Source of the DNA: Ferrimonas marina
GTDB taxonomy: Bacteria > Pseudomonadota > Gammaproteobacteria > Enterobacterales > Shewanellaceae
DNA: 64,000 nucleotides
Direction: 5' to 3'
NCBI RefSeq assembly: GCF_900129905.1
Contig: NZ_FQXG01000005.1
Location: 115,594 to 179,593 of the forward strand
A model generated the notes under the pieces. The model was not told the DNA's origin and did not search any database. It was given only the letters and a program-made list of their open reading frames with translations. The translations under genes and the position numbers were made by a program. Below, piece after piece: positions 33,807-43,557 of the stretch. The stretch's first letter is position 1. Each line of letters begins with the position of its first letter.

Positions 33807-34769
33807 ATGGATGATCTGGACCGCTTGCACTGGCTGACCCAGCTGCTGCACGGCATCGAGGTGGGGCTGGTGGTGATCGACCGAGATTACCGGGTTCAGC
33901 TGTGGAACGGCTTTATGGAGAACCACAGCGGCATCGGCGCTCAGCAGGCCGATCAGGCCAACCTGTTTTCCCTCTTTCCCGAGCTGCCAGACCAGTGGCT
34001 CAAGGGCAAGCTAGAGGCCGCCTTCCTGCTGGAAAGCCGTGCCTTCACCGTCTGGGAGCAACGCCCCTGGGTGTTTCCCTTCAGCAACTCCCGCCCGGTG
34101 ACCGGTGAGCTGGCGCAGATGCACCAGAATATGACCATCCAACCGCTCAAGGATCGCAACGGCTTGGTCAGCCACGCCGCCATCGTACTCTATGACGTCA
34201 GTGTCCAGGCCCAGGATCGTCAGCAACTGAGCCAGGCCAACGACAGCCTGGCCCGCTTGAGCCACCAGGATACCCTGACCGGCCTGGCCAACCGCCGGCT
34301 GTGGCACTCGCTGCTGGAGCGTGAATTTGCCCGCTGCCGGCGCTATCAGCGTGATACCACCCTGCTGGTGCTCGACCTGGACCACTTCAAGCGGATCAAT
34401 GACCACTATGGCCACAGCGTCGGCGATGCGGTGCTGCGCCAGGTGGGTGGCATGCTGGGCTACCAGCTGCGCAAGGGCGACGTGGTCGCTCGCTACGGCG
34501 GCGAAGAGTTCGTGATGCTGCTGACCGAGACCCCACACCGAAACGCCCAGGAGCTGGCCGATCGACTGCGCCAGCAGCTACCAACGCTGCGCTTCGACGA
34601 CGCCCCGGACCTGAGCATCACCGGCAGCATCGGGATCTGTCCCTATCACCCCAGTCTGAACAGCCCGGAGCATTGGTTTGAGCTGGCCGATCAAGCACTT
34701 TACCGGGCCAAACGAGCGGGACGGGATCGTATACTGTTGGCAGACCTGCCAACGGAGACCCCTGTGTGA
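33807..34769 (+). CDS. PAS-domain diguanylate cyclase
   Basis: A 320-residue soluble protein making c-di-GMP. Residues 8-135 look like a PAS sensor (GLVVIDRDYRVQLWNGFMENHSG); a short coiled coil leads to the GGDEF domain (about 155-315) with active-site GGEEF at 231-235 and an I-site RKGD five residues before it, so product inhibition is expected. It lies in one operon with the REC/CheC-like gene, whose phosphorylation state may govern it. The downstream acetyltransferase start overlaps its stop codon by four bases. Confidence 0.92.
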   Translation: MDDLDRLHWLTQLLHGIEVGLVVIDRDYRVQLWNGFMENHSGIGAQQADQANLFSLFPELPDQWLKGKLEAAFLLESRAFTVWEQRPWVFPFSNSRPVTGELAQMHQNMTIQPLKDRNGLVSHAAIVLYDVSVQAQDRQQLSQANDSLARLSHQDTLTGLANRRLWHSLLEREFARCRRYQRDTTLLVLDLDHFKRINDHYGHSVGDAVLRQVGGMLGYQLRKGDVVARYGGEEFVMLLTETPHRNAQELADRLRQQLPTLRFDDAPDLSITGSIGICPYHPSLNSPEHWFELADQALYRAKRAGRDRILLADLPTETPV

Positions 34770-35293
34770 GCCACCCTATTCGCCCCTACCATCCCGACGA
34801 TCTGCCCCAACTGCTGCAGATCTACAACCACGCCATCGAGTTTCATACCGCCACCTTTGAGGAAACCCCGCTGTCCGAGTGCGAGTTCGGCGAGCGCCTG
34901 GCGGGGATCGCCAGCCAGTTTCCGCTGCTGGTGATTGAGCATGATGGCCAGGTGGCGGGCTACGCCTATGGCAACCACTACAAAACCCGCAGCGCCTACC
35001 GCTTCTGCGCCGAAACCACCATCTACCTGGCGCCAGAGCAACAGGGCAAAGGACTGGCACTGCCACTCTATCAAGCGCTGCTGCAGGCCCTGCAATCACG
35101 GGGGATCACCCAGGTTCTGGCGGTGATCACCAGTCCCAACCCCACCAGTGAGGCGCTGCATCGCAAGCTGGGGTATGAGCCGGTGGGATTGATGCGCTCA
35201 GTGGGTTTCAAGTTTGAGAATTGGCACGACGTGGCCATCTGGCAACGGGCACTGACGCCCGATGCTGTTTCGTCAGATAAAGGGGAGAGCTGA
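34766..35293 (+). CDS. GNAT N-acetyltransferase (Pat/MddA-like)
   Basis: A 175-residue GNAT protein of the phosphinothricin/methionine-sulfone acetyltransferase type: IRPYHPDDLPQLLQIYNHAI at the N-terminus, VAGYAYGNHYKTRSAYRF, ETTIYLAPEQQGKGLALPLY with the acetyl-CoA loop, and HRKLGYEPVGLMRSVGFKF near the end. These acetylate small amino-acid-like molecules. The GTG start overlaps the cyclase stop codon (GTGA), implying coupling. Confidence 0.88.
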   Translation: MSHPIRPYHPDDLPQLLQIYNHAIEFHTATFEETPLSECEFGERLAGIASQFPLLVIEHDGQVAGYAYGNHYKTRSAYRFCAETTIYLAPEQQGKGLALPLYQALLQALQSRGITQVLAVITSPNPTSEALHRKLGYEPVGLMRSVGFKFENWHDVAIWQRALTPDAVSSDKGES

Positions 35294-35314
35294 CAGGGAG
35301 GCGTCAGGACAGCG

Positions 35315-35461
35315 CTAGGTGCCCGCTAAGCCGAACTGATCTTCGACCCGGCGTCCCATACCATGACGACGCTGGTTATAGACGCTTTCCCAACGCAAGG
35401 TGCCGCGCCGGTCTTGGCTCTGACGCCGCTGTTGTTGGCGACGCTCTGTGGTGGGTTGCAT
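35315..35461 (-). CDS. Small basic hypothetical protein (48 residues)
   Basis: The product is rich in Arg and Gln (ERRQQQRRQSQDRRG, then NQRRHGMGRRVED) with no hydrophobic segment. A GGAGG ribosome-binding site lies 7 bases before the ATG at 35459-35461, the reason I call it. I do not recognise the family; a nucleic-acid-binding role would fit the charge but is a guess. A second frame over the same bases has no such site. Confidence 0.5.
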   Translation of the reverse strand: MQPTTERRQQQRRQSQDRRGTLRWESVYNQRRHGMGRRVEDQFGLAGT

Positions 35462-35559
35462 GAGGGTTCCTCCAATGTGCACGAAGCAACTATAGTCCAA
35501 ATCCCCCGCCACAACGCAAACGGGGCGGCCCTTGGCCGCCCCGTGATCCGCTCACGCGA

Positions 35560-35928
35560 TTACTGCTTACTCGGTTCGACGAAGTGGGTGCCCCAGCCGT
35601 CGTACAAAACCTTGTGCTTGTTCGCCAGCTCAATCAGGGACTCGCAGTCCTTATCCAGCCGCTCCAGATCCAGCGGGTGCTCCGCCATGGCGGAGAAGCA
35701 GTAGGCGATGCTGCCATCGTCCAACTCCAGCTCTTCGGCATCATCCACCGCAAAGCCCGCCTTGAACGCATCCACCGCGGCCTTCTCCAGGGCATCGAAG
35801 TCGGACGCCGCAAAGTGGTGCTCGATGTTGTAGTTGGCCTGGGGATCAGAGCCATCGTCCAGCAGCGCCTGCACGATCTCGCGGGTTTCCATCTGCTGCT
35901 CGGCAATCAATTGTTCTTTGTTCATCAT
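35560..35928 (-). CDS. rraB: RraB-family regulator of RNase E activity
   Basis: A 122-residue acidic protein matching RraB over its length: [52 protein letters not shown], and the C-terminal YDGWGTHF. In E. coli RraB binds the RNase E degradosome scaffold and alters mRNA decay. The acidic tail after YDGWGTYF of E. coli is missing. AAGGAG lies 8 bases before the first of two ATG codons. Confidence 0.93.
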   Translation of the reverse strand: MMNKEQLIAEQQMETREIVQALLDDGSDPQANYNIEHHFAASDFDALEKAAVDAFKAGFAVDDAEELELDDGSIAYCFSAMAEHPLDLERLDKDCESLIELANKHKVLYDGWGTHFVEPSKQ

Positions 35929-35939
35929 GCTTGCGCTCC

Positions 35940-36668
35940 TTACTTGGCCGCGGCCAGCTGGGCCGCTTCGGCATTCAGCTCCGCCAGACGCCGATTCATC
36001 ATATCGTATACCTTCTGAGCCAAAGCGCGCACATCCTCTTTGCTGAGTCCCTCGGTGGGGATAGGCTCCATCGCTTCCACGATCACCACGCCGTTGTCCT
36101 TCTTGTTCATGCAGATGTCTTTCTGGCAGGAGGCCAGCACCGGCACGATGGGTACCCCGGCGGAGATGGCGGTGTGGAAGGCACCGGTCTTGAACGGCAG
36201 CAGGCCGCGACCACGGGAGCGGGTGCCCTCCGGGAAGATCCAGACCGACAGCGCCTTCTCACGGATCTTGCGGGCCGCATCCTGGATGGTGGAGATCGCC
36301 TTGCTGCGGTTGCCCCGGTCGATCAGGATGTTGCCGGTGAGCCAGTAGATCTGGCCAAACAGCGGGATCCAGATCAGGCTCTTCTTGCCCAGGCTGACGG
36401 TGCCCGGCGGGACCAGGCTGCTCTGGGTGAACAAGTCATAGGAGTTTTGGTGGTTGCCGATATAGACCACCGCCTGCTCCTTCATCAGGTTCTCCTGACC
36501 GCGCTTGACCACCTTCAGGCCCAGCAGCGGACCGACCTTACCGAACCAGTTCGCCACCTGGTAGACATTGTTGCGATGAAACGGCCGCAACAGGCACATC
36601 AGCAGCGCCAGCACAAAGGCGCCAATCAGCAAAACACCCAACATCAGGCTACGTAACAACTTCAGCAC
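35940..36668 (-). CDS. plsC: 1-acyl-sn-glycerol-3-phosphate acyltransferase (PlsC)
   Basis: A 242-residue membrane-bound acyltransferase that converts lysophosphatidic to phosphatidic acid. It has an N-terminal transmembrane helix, catalytic [10 protein letters not shown] (H-x4-D), the [10 protein letters not shown] glycerol-phosphate motif and a GVPIVPV block. I set the GTG start at 36666-36668 because GGAG lies 7 bases upstream and the length then equals that of E. coli PlsC. The rraB gene starts 11 bases downstream of its stop, so they may be cotranscribed. Confidence 0.94.
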   Translation of the reverse strand: MLKLLRSLMLGVLLIGAFVLALLMCLLRPFHRNNVYQVANWFGKVGPLLGLKVVKRGQENLMKEQAVVYIGNHQNSYDLFTQSSLVPPGTVSLGKKSLIWIPLFGQIYWLTGNILIDRGNRSKAISTIQDAARKIREKALSVWIFPEGTRSRGRGLLPFKTGAFHTAISAGVPIVPVLASCQKDICMNKKDNGVVIVEAMEPIPTEGLSKEDVRALAQKVYDMMNRRLAELNAEAAQLAAAK

Positions 36669-36798
36669 GACGGTACTCCGAGCAAAACGGGCGCCCAGTA
36701 TAGGGCCGGCTGCCACAGGGGGCAATGCCTTTGGTTAACAGTTGTGCGCTGAATAAAGTTTCCTCTATTTACGCCCAAGGCCTGACCGATAACAGCGG

Positions 36799-37449
36799 CT
36801 ACTGCAGCCAGCTTTGTGGCTGCTGACAGTGACGCTCCAGCACCTGGTAGAACTGGGCCAGATGCAGGCCATCCGCCAGGGCATGGTGGGCCTGGATCAC
36901 CACCGGTATGGTCTTGCCGTCGGCGCTGTCACCGTACTTACCCCAGACAATACGGGGCACCGAATCCACTGGGTTCAGTGGCATCGGGTTGTTGTACTGG
37001 GTAAAGCGCAGCCAGGGCACACAGGAGAGGTAGAGATCGGCATCGGTATCGCCATTGCAATGGCCCTGGTTGAACAGGGTGTCACTGGCGCTGGCCTCTC
37101 GCTGGTTGTGCTCAAGCTGGGCGTCAAACTCGGCAAAGGTTTCAGACCAGGGGGTACGGCTAAAGCGCACCTGGCCATCCTGGCCCAGGGCAGTCAAACC
37201 GGCATTGAGGCTGGGGTGCTCCACCACCTGCTCACCGCGGATGCGCCAGCGCATCCAGGGCAGCTCATTGGCGGTCAGCAGCATGGCATAGGTAATTGCC
37301 CGGTAGGCACTGAGCCTTTCGCGCTGGCAGTAATCCAGCAGCGGCTGGACTGGGACCTCGGCACAGAAGCTGAAGTAGGGGCAGCCCAGGCTGCGAAAGA
37401 AATCAAACTGCTGTCGGCGCGGCCACTGGGCCATATCCAGGTAGATCAT
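36799..37449 (-). CDS. Chloramphenicol acetyltransferase-like (type A CAT family) protein
   Basis: A 216-residue protein with the CAT fold signatures: RRQQFDFFRSLGCPYFSFCAEV at the N-terminus and the catalytic IQAHHALADGLHLAQFY (HHxxxDG) near the end; the length matches type A CATs (about 219). It may acetylate chloramphenicol or another hydroxyl substrate. Setting is chromosomal next to parC, with no mobile element, so an endogenous role is as likely as resistance. The ATG at 37447-37449 is preceded by GAGAAAACC. A 13-pair hairpin sits 22 bases before the start. Confidence 0.82.
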   Translation of the reverse strand: MIYLDMAQWPRRQQFDFFRSLGCPYFSFCAEVPVQPLLDYCQRERLSAYRAITYAMLLTANELPWMRWRIRGEQVVEHPSLNAGLTALGQDGQVRFSRTPWSETFAEFDAQLEHNQREASASDTLFNQGHCNGDTDADLYLSCVPWLRFTQYNNPMPLNPVDSVPRIVWGKYGDSADGKTIPVVIQAHHALADGLHLAQFYQVLERHCQQPQSWLQ

Positions 37450-37470
37450 GGTTTTCTCGATGTCACCACA

Positions 37471-37508
37471 CGCCACCGGGGCGAGCCCAATGGCCCGCCC
37501 CGGTGGCG
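37471..37508 (-). other. 13-bp hairpin in the CAT-like gene leader
   Basis: CGCCACCGGGGCG-(12)-CGCCCCGGTGGCG is a perfect inverted repeat just upstream of the CAT-like start. No T run follows on the minus strand, so it is not a standard terminator; it may influence translation or protect the transcript. Confidence 0.55.
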
Positions 37509-37517
37509 TTCAATACG

Positions 37518-37549
37518 GAAAAACAGTCAGCCCGGAACAAGTCCGGGCT
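37518..37549 (-). terminator. Terminator of parC
   Basis: AGCCCGGA-(5)-TCCGGGCT stem followed on the minus strand by GACTGTTTTT, 8 bases past the parC stop codon. Confidence 0.85.
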
Positions 37550-37556
37550 GAGAGGC

Positions 37557-39830
37557 TTAGGCGTCAGTGGCGGGTTGATCCTGTTCGATCTCAACCCGGT
37601 CAACACGCTGTAGGCCACGGGGCAGCTTGTTGCCCCGGCGGCCGCGCTCACCCAAGTAATGGGCCAGATCGTCCGGCTTCAGGGTCAGCTTGCGCTTGCC
37701 GGCCCACAGTGTAATGCGCGCCTGCTCGGAAAGCACCACCAGATGCTTGAGGTACTCCTCACGGCTCTTGGCCCGCTCCCCCGGGATGCCGATGATCTTG
37801 TTGCCCTTGCCCTTGGCCAGCACCGGCAGCTGCGACAGCGGGAACAGCAGCATCCGCCCTTCGGTGGTTACCGCCAACAAGCGCTGGCTGCCTTGGTCTT
37901 CAATCCGCTGCGGCGCCAGCACCTCGGCCCCCACCGGTACGGTCAGCAACGCCTTACCGGCCTTGTTGCGGCTGATCATGTCCTTGTACTGACAGATAAA
38001 GCCGTAACCGGCGTCCGAGGCCATCAGGTAGAGATCGCTCTCCTGCCCCATCACCACATGCTCAAGCCGGGCACCGGCCACCAGGTTAAAGCGGCCGGAC
38101 ATCGGCTCGCCCTGGCTGCGCGCCGATGGCAGGGTATGCGGTTCGGTGGTGTAGGCCCGACCGGAACTCTCCAGGAACACCACCGGCTGGTTGCTCTTGC
38201 CCCGGGCGTGGGCCAGGTAGCCGTCGCCAGCCCGGTAGGACAACGCCGTCGGGTCCACCTCGTGGCCCTTGGCGCAGCGGCCCCAGGCCTTCTCGCTCAT
38301 CACCACGGTGACCGCCTCGGCCGGGGTCAGGTCCTGCTCGCTCATCGCCTTGGACTCTTCCCGCTCCTGCAGCGGGCTGCGGCGATCGTCACCGTAGGTC
38401 TCAGCATCCGCCAGCAGCTCTTTGCGCACCAGGGTCTTAAGGCGACGCTCGGAACCGAGGATCAGCTCCAGCTTGTCGCGCTCCTTGGCCAGCTCTTCCT
38501 GCTCGCCACGGATCTTCATCTCTTCCAGCTTGGCCAGCTGGCGCAGCTTGATCTCCAGGATCGCTTCCGCCTGCTTCTCCGACAGATCGAAGCGGGCCAT
38601 CAACGCGGCCTTGGGCTCATCCTCGTTGCGGATGATGTCGATCACCTCATCGATGTTGAGGAAGGCGATCAGCAAGCCATCGAGGATATGCAGTCGTGTC
38701 AGCACCTTGTCCAGGCGGTACTGGAGGCGGCGACGCACGGTTTCGGTACGGAACTGCAGCCACTCCACCAGGATCGATTTCAGATCCCGTACGCCTGGGC
38801 GGTTATCCAGCCCCAGCATGTTGAGGTTAACCCGGAAGCTCTTCTCCAGATCCGTGGTGGCAAACAGGTGCGCCATCAACTGGTCCAGATCGATCCGGTT
38901 GGAGCGCGGCACCACCACCAGGCGGACCGGGTTTTCGTGGTCGGACTCGTCGCGCAGATCCGCCACCATCGGCAGCTTCTTGGCCTGCATCTGGGCGGCG
39001 ATCTGTTCGATCAGCTTGGCGCCGGAGACCTGGTGCGGCAGCGCGGTGATCACCACCTCGCCATCCTGAATGCTGTACACCGCGCGCATCTTGATGGAGC
39101 CCTTACCGGTGCGGTAGAGCTTCTCAATGTCGCTGCGCGGGGTAATGATCTCCGCCTCAGTGGGGTAATCCGGGCCCTGGACGAACTCCATCAGCTCGGC
39201 CAGCTCCGCCTTGGGGTGCTCCAGCAGGTGGGCACAGGCGTTGGCGACCTCACGGGCGTTGTGGGGCGGGATGTCGGTGGCCATGCCCACGGCGATGCCG
39301 GTGATGCCGTTGAGCAGAATGTGCGGCAGCCGCGCCGGCATGGTCTTGGGCTCTTTCAGGGTGCCGTCAAAGTTCGGCCCCCACTCCACGGTGCCCTGAC
39401 CGAGCTCCGACAGCAGCACCTCGGAGAAGCGAGACAGGCGGGATTCGGTGTAACGCATGGCGGCGAAGGATTTCGGGTCATCCGGCGCACCCCAGTTACC
39501 CTGACCATCCACCAGTGGGTAGCGGTAGGTAAAGGGCTGGGCCATCAGCACCATCGCCTCGTAACAGGCGCTGTCGCCGTGGGGATGGTACTTACCCAGC
39601 ACGTCACCCACGGTACGGGCGGATTTCTTGTACTTGGCGGTGGCCGACAGACCCAGCTCGCTCATGGCGTAGATGATCCGGCGCTGCACCGGCTTCAGGC
39701 CGTCACCAATGAACGGCAGGGCCCGGTCCATGATCACGTACATGGAGTAGTTCAGGTAGGCCTGCTCAGTAAACTGGCGCAGAGGCAGTTGCTCTACGCC
39801 CTCTAAGCTCATTTCGCTCAGATCGGTCAT
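37557..39830 (-). CDS. parC: DNA topoisomerase IV subunit A (ParC)
   Basis: A 757-residue type IIA topoisomerase subunit that decatenates daughter chromosomes with ParE. The breakage-reunion domain has [19 protein letters not shown], the quinolone-region [13 protein letters not shown] with wild-type Ser and Glu, and the active-site Tyr in [10 protein letters not shown]. The C-terminal beta-pinwheel follows from about 490. I prefer the ATG at 39828-39830, with GGGAAG 8 bases upstream; a GTG at 39837-39839 is an alternative that overlaps the preceding gene by four bases. Confidence 0.97.
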   Translation of the reverse strand: MTDLSEMSLEGVEQLPLRQFTEQAYLNYSMYVIMDRALPFIGDGLKPVQRRIIYAMSELGLSATAKYKKSARTVGDVLGKYHPHGDSACYEAMVLMAQPFTYRYPLVDGQGNWGAPDDPKSFAAMRYTESRLSRFSEVLLSELGQGTVEWGPNFDGTLKEPKTMPARLPHILLNGITGIAVGMATDIPPHNAREVANACAHLLEHPKAELAELMEFVQGPDYPTEAEIITPRSDIEKLYRTGKGSIKMRAVYSIQDGEVVITALPHQVSGAKLIEQIAAQMQAKKLPMVADLRDESDHENPVRLVVVPRSNRIDLDQLMAHLFATTDLEKSFRVNLNMLGLDNRPGVRDLKSILVEWLQFRTETVRRRLQYRLDKVLTRLHILDGLLIAFLNIDEVIDIIRNEDEPKAALMARFDLSEKQAEAILEIKLRQLAKLEEMKIRGEQEELAKERDKLELILGSERRLKTLVRKELLADAETYGDDRRSPLQEREESKAMSEQDLTPAEAVTVVMSEKAWGRCAKGHEVDPTALSYRAGDGYLAHARGKSNQPVVFLESSGRAYTTEPHTLPSARSQGEPMSGRFNLVAGARLEHVVMGQESDLYLMASDAGYGFICQYKDMISRNKAGKALLTVPVGAEVLAPQRIEDQGSQRLLAVTTEGRMLLFPLSQLPVLAKGKGNKIIGIPGERAKSREEYLKHLVVLSEQARITLWAGKRKLTLKPDDLAHYLGERGRRGNKLPRGLQRVDRVEIEQDQPATDA

Positions 39831-39835
39831 GGTAC

Positions 39836-40945
39836 TCACTTCCCGGCGTTATCGCCGTTGTAACTGAGCCGGTAGATCCGGCCCTTATCATCATCAGAAA
39901 TCAGGATGCTGCCATCCGGGTGGGGCAAAAACGCCACCGGCCGAGCCAGGGCTTCCTCGCCATCCAGCCAGCCATCCACCAGCACGGTGTAGCCGCTGTT
40001 GTCACTGCCATCGAAGGTCAGCGCGCTGATCCGGTAGCCCACCTTACTGCTGCGGTTCCAGCTGCCGTGTTCGGCGATCAGCAAAGCACCACGCCAAGGG
40101 GCGGGGAACTGCTCACCACGGTAGAAGTGCACCCCCAGTGGCGCCACATGGGCCTGCAGCTGGGCGATGGGGTCCACCATCTTGCCCTTCAGCGACGCCG
40201 GAATCGGATACTCCGGGTCTTCAATCACCCCACCATGCCAGTAGGGGTAGCCGAAGTGACTGCCCACTTCGGTCAGGTGGTTTATCTCACAAGGCGGCAT
40301 GTCATCGCCCATGTGGTCGCGCCCGTTGTCGGAGAAATACAGCTCGCCGCTTTGCGGGTGGAAATCAAAGCCGACGCTGTTGCGCACGCCCTTGGCCAGC
40401 ACCTCGCGCTCGCCGGTCTCCAGGTCCAACGCCAGGATGGTGGCGTAGGGCAGCTCGCGGTCGCAGATGTTGCACGGGGCGCCGACCGGCACCACCAGGC
40501 GGCCATCCGGGGCAAAATCGATGTACTTCCAGCCGTGGTGGATGTCCTCCGGCAGCTGGTCATACACCACTTCAGGCTTGGGCTTGTCCGCCAGCTTGGC
40601 CTCGATGTCGCTCCAGCGGTAGATGGTGGACACCGCCGCCACGTAGAGGGCGCCATCCTTGAAGGCCAGGCCCGAAGGCAGGGTCAGATCCTCCGCCAGC
40701 ACGGTGACCTTGTCCGGGTGGCCATCCTGGTTGCTGTCAATGATCGCGTGCACCTTACCGGCGCGACGCGAGCCAACAAACAGGGTGCCCTTGTCACCCC
40801 AGGCCATCTGCCGGGCGTTTTCCACGCCGTCGACATAGACCTCCAGTTCAAACCCCGGCGGCAACACCGCCTGCTCCACCGCCGGTACCGCCGCGGCCCC
40901 CACGCTGACCGTTGCCAGCAGCGCGGTCAAAATCCCTTTCTTCAT
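39836..40945 (-). CDS. Periplasmic PQQ-dependent sugar dehydrogenase-like beta-propeller
   Basis: A 369-residue protein with a signal peptide ([19 protein letters not shown]) and a glucose/sorbosone-dehydrogenase-like propeller: [57 protein letters not shown] (quoted in part), [25 protein letters not shown], and AEHGSWNRS near the end. In the soluble glucose dehydrogenase family these regions place the catalytic His and PQQ/calcium ligands. CNICD is a cysteine pair of unknown role. It lies 10 bases after parE and its stop codon is just before parC, an unusual insertion in this operon. Confidence 0.85.
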   Translation of the reverse strand: MKKGILTALLATVSVGAAAVPAVEQAVLPPGFELEVYVDGVENARQMAWGDKGTLFVGSRRAGKVHAIIDSNQDGHPDKVTVLAEDLTLPSGLAFKDGALYVAAVSTIYRWSDIEAKLADKPKPEVVYDQLPEDIHHGWKYIDFAPDGRLVVPVGAPCNICDRELPYATILALDLETGEREVLAKGVRNSVGFDFHPQSGELYFSDNGRDHMGDDMPPCEINHLTEVGSHFGYPYWHGGVIEDPEYPIPASLKGKMVDPIAQLQAHVAPLGVHFYRGEQFPAPWRGALLIAEHGSWNRSSKVGYRISALTFDGSDNSGYTVLVDGWLDGEEALARPVAFLPHPDGSILISDDDKGRIYRLSYNGDNAGK

Positions 40946-40955
40946 GTCCCTGTCC

Positions 40956-42845
40956 TTAGTCCAGTTGCGCCATGTCGCCGTTGCGCTCCAACCAGTCCTT
41001 GCGGTCACCGGAGCGCTTCTTAGCCAGCAGCATGTCCATCAATGCCATGGTGGCTTCGCCATCGTCCACCGTCAGCTGCACCAGACGACGGGTGTTGGGA
41101 TCCATGGTGGTCTCCCGCAGCTGCAGTGGGTTCATCTCACCCAGGCCCTTAAAGCGGGTAACCTGGATCTTGCCGCGTTTCTTCTCCGCCGCGATGCGGT
41201 CGAGGATCCCCTCTTTCTCACCCTCGTCCAGGGCGTAGAACACCTCTTTGCCCACATCGATGCGGAACAGCGGCGGCATCGCCACGTAGACGTGGCCACG
41301 CTCCACCAGGGCGCGGAAGTGCTGCATAAACAGGGCACAGAGCAAGGTGGCGATGTGCAGACCATCGGAGTCCGCATCCGCCAGGATGCAGATCTTGCCG
41401 TAGCGTAGCCCGGAGATGTCGTCGGAGTCGGGATCGCAGCCGATGGCCACCGAGATGTCGTGCACCTCCTGGGAGGCCAGCACCTGGGACGCATCCACCT
41501 CCCAGGTGTTCAGGATCTTACCGCGCAGCGGCATGATCGCCTGGAACTCTTTGTCCCGGGCCTGCTTGGCGCTACCGCCGGCGGAGTCACCCTCCACCAG
41601 GAACAGTTCGCCCTTGCTGGCTTCGGAGCCGGTGCAGTCGGTCAGCTTACCGGGCAGCGCCGGGCCGGAGGTCACCTTCTTACGGGCCACCTTCTTGGCC
41701 TTGCGCAGACGGCTCTGGGCGTTGTTGATGCACAGCTCCGCCAGCAGTTCGGCCTGCTCGGTGTGCTCGTTCAGCCACAGGCTGAAGGCATCCCGAACCA
41801 CGCCGGAAACAAACGCCGAGGCCTGGCGGGAGGAGAGACGCTCCTTGGTCTGGCCGGCAAACTGCGGGTCCTGCATCTTGGTGGAGAGCACGTAGGCGGC
41901 CTTGTCCCAGATGTCTTCCGGGCCCAGCTTAACGCCGCGGGGCAGCAGGTTACGGAACTCACAGAACTCCCGCATCGCCTCCAGCAGACCCTGGCGGAAA
42001 CCGTTAACGTGGGTACCGCCCTGAGCGGTGGGGATCAGGTTAACGTAGCTCTCACCGATGCTGTCGCCACCCTCCGGCAGCCACAACACCGCCCAGTCCA
42101 CCGCTTCCTTGTTGCCGGAAAAGTTACCGACAAAGGGGGTCTCCGGCAGCTTGGGCCACTCTTTCACCGCGTCCACCAGATAGTCGCGCAGGCCTTCCTC
42201 GTAGAACCACTCGTGCTTCTCGCCCTTAACCTTGTCCTCGAAACGGATCCGCAGGCCAGGGCATAGTACCGCCTTGGCGCGCAGGCCGTGGGCCATGCGA
42301 CTGGCGGAGAAGTTGCCGGAGTCGAAGTATTTGGCGTCGGGCCAGAAGTGCACACTGGTGCCGGTGTTACGGCGTCCCACGGTGCCGGTGACAGAGAGGT
42401 CTTCCACCTTGTCGCCATGCTCGAAGGCGATCTCGTGCATCTGACCGTCGCGGCGTACCTTGACCTCGACCCGCTTGGACAGGGCGTTCACCACCGAGAT
42501 CCCGACGCCGTGCAGACCGCCGGAGAACTCGTAGTTCTTGTTGGAGAACTTACCGCCAGCGTGCAGTTTGCACAGGATCAGCTCGACCCCGGGCACGCCC
42601 TCCTCCGGGTGGATGTCCACCGGCATACCCCGGCCGTTATCGATCACCTCCAGCGACTGATCCTCGTGCAGGATCACCTGGATCTCACTGGCGTGGCCCG
42701 CCAGGGCTTCGTCGACGCTGTTGTCGATCACCTCCTGACCCAGGTGGTTGGGGCGGGTGGTATCGGTGTACATGCCCGGGCGCTTCTGCACCGGCTCCAG
42801 GCCACTGAGTACCTCAATCGCGTCCGAGGTATATTGACTGCTCAT
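40956..42845 (-). CDS. parE: DNA topoisomerase IV subunit B (ParE)
   Basis: A 629-residue ATPase subunit of topoisomerase IV. GHKL ATP-site motifs are EVIDNSVDEALAG, IDNGRGMPVD, and GGLHGVGISVVNAL; the Toprim metal motifs are LVEGDSAGGSAKQAR and ADADSDGLHIATL. The start MSSQYTSDAIEV is preceded by GGAAGAG; four upstream codons were dropped. Order parE, sugar dehydrogenase, parC on one strand indicates a single transcript. Confidence 0.97.
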   Translation of the reverse strand: MSSQYTSDAIEVLSGLEPVQKRPGMYTDTTRPNHLGQEVIDNSVDEALAGHASEIQVILHEDQSLEVIDNGRGMPVDIHPEEGVPGVELILCKLHAGGKFSNKNYEFSGGLHGVGISVVNALSKRVEVKVRRDGQMHEIAFEHGDKVEDLSVTGTVGRRNTGTSVHFWPDAKYFDSGNFSASRMAHGLRAKAVLCPGLRIRFEDKVKGEKHEWFYEEGLRDYLVDAVKEWPKLPETPFVGNFSGNKEAVDWAVLWLPEGGDSIGESYVNLIPTAQGGTHVNGFRQGLLEAMREFCEFRNLLPRGVKLGPEDIWDKAAYVLSTKMQDPQFAGQTKERLSSRQASAFVSGVVRDAFSLWLNEHTEQAELLAELCINNAQSRLRKAKKVARKKVTSGPALPGKLTDCTGSEASKGELFLVEGDSAGGSAKQARDKEFQAIMPLRGKILNTWEVDASQVLASQEVHDISVAIGCDPDSDDISGLRYGKICILADADSDGLHIATLLCALFMQHFRALVERGHVYVAMPPLFRIDVGKEVFYALDEGEKEGILDRIAAEKKRGKIQVTRFKGLGEMNPLQLRETTMDPNTRRLVQLTVDDGEATMALMDMLLAKKRSGDRKDWLERNGDMAQLD

Positions 42846-42922
42846 CCACTCTTCCAATGTTGACTAATCGAGCCATCTTAGCGACGGCTGCGGGTTCGAT
42901 TCAAATAGGGTCGCTGGCCGAC

Positions 42923-43519
42923 TCAGGCCAAGCCGATAAACGTCATGATCTGCGGCAGGTGGCGCTCATAATCCACGAAGCTGTGGTCGCCCCCCGGTTC
43001 CACCACCATCTGGCAGCATTGATACTTGGCCACCGCCTCCCGGTAGTCCAGCACCTCGTCCCCACTTTGCAGCAGCACCTGGTAGGCCTCCGGGCGACGG
43101 ATCAGCGGCCGATCTAAAGCCTTCAGCTCGGTCATATGCTCCGGCTCTACCCGGTAGGTTTCGCCACTGTAGGGGTTTACCTGCTCACCGATGTAGTCGC
43201 TGAGCAGTTCGAATGGGGTCACCGCCGGATTGATCAGCACCGCCTTGATGTCGGCCGCGGGATAACGCTCGCTCAGGGTTTCCACCAGGTAGGTGGCCAG
43301 GTAGCCGCCCAACGAGCTGCCCATCAACCGCAACGGCTCACCAGCGGCAACGACGGCCTCCGCCTGGGGCAGTACGCCATCGATGGCGGCCTGGGGTGCG
43401 GTGGCCAACTGGGGGATGGCCAAAGGCTCATCCTGGTGATGTTCGGCCAGGTAGCGAGCGGTGGCCTGGGCCTTATGGGAACTGGGTGCGCTGTTGAATC
43501 CGTGCAGGTAGAGCAGCAT
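42923..43519 (-). CDS. yqiA: YqiA-family esterase
   Basis: A 198-residue alpha/beta hydrolase: LLYLHGFNSAPSSHKAQATA, nucleophile in LMGSSLGGYLATYL, VLINPAVTPFELL, and GGDHSFVDYERHLP with the catalytic His. YqiA of E. coli hydrolyses short acyl and palmitoyl-CoA-type esters in vitro; its physiological role is unclear. It lies between cpdA and parE, as in E. coli. Confidence 0.92.
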   Translation of the reverse strand: MLLYLHGFNSAPSSHKAQATARYLAEHHQDEPLAIPQLATAPQAAIDGVLPQAEAVVAAGEPLRLMGSSLGGYLATYLVETLSERYPAADIKAVLINPAVTPFELLSDYIGEQVNPYSGETYRVEPEHMTELKALDRPLIRRPEAYQVLLQSGDEVLDYREAVAKYQCCQMVVEPGGDHSFVDYERHLPQIMTFIGLA

Positions 43520-43557
43520 GACGGGCCTTTACTCCGGGTGTGCCACCGTCCGGTCCG

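Noticed and set aside
37659..39806. 715-codon plus-strand ORF antisense to parC
   Set aside because: The composition is a reverse-strand shadow of parC, with no domain or upstream signal.
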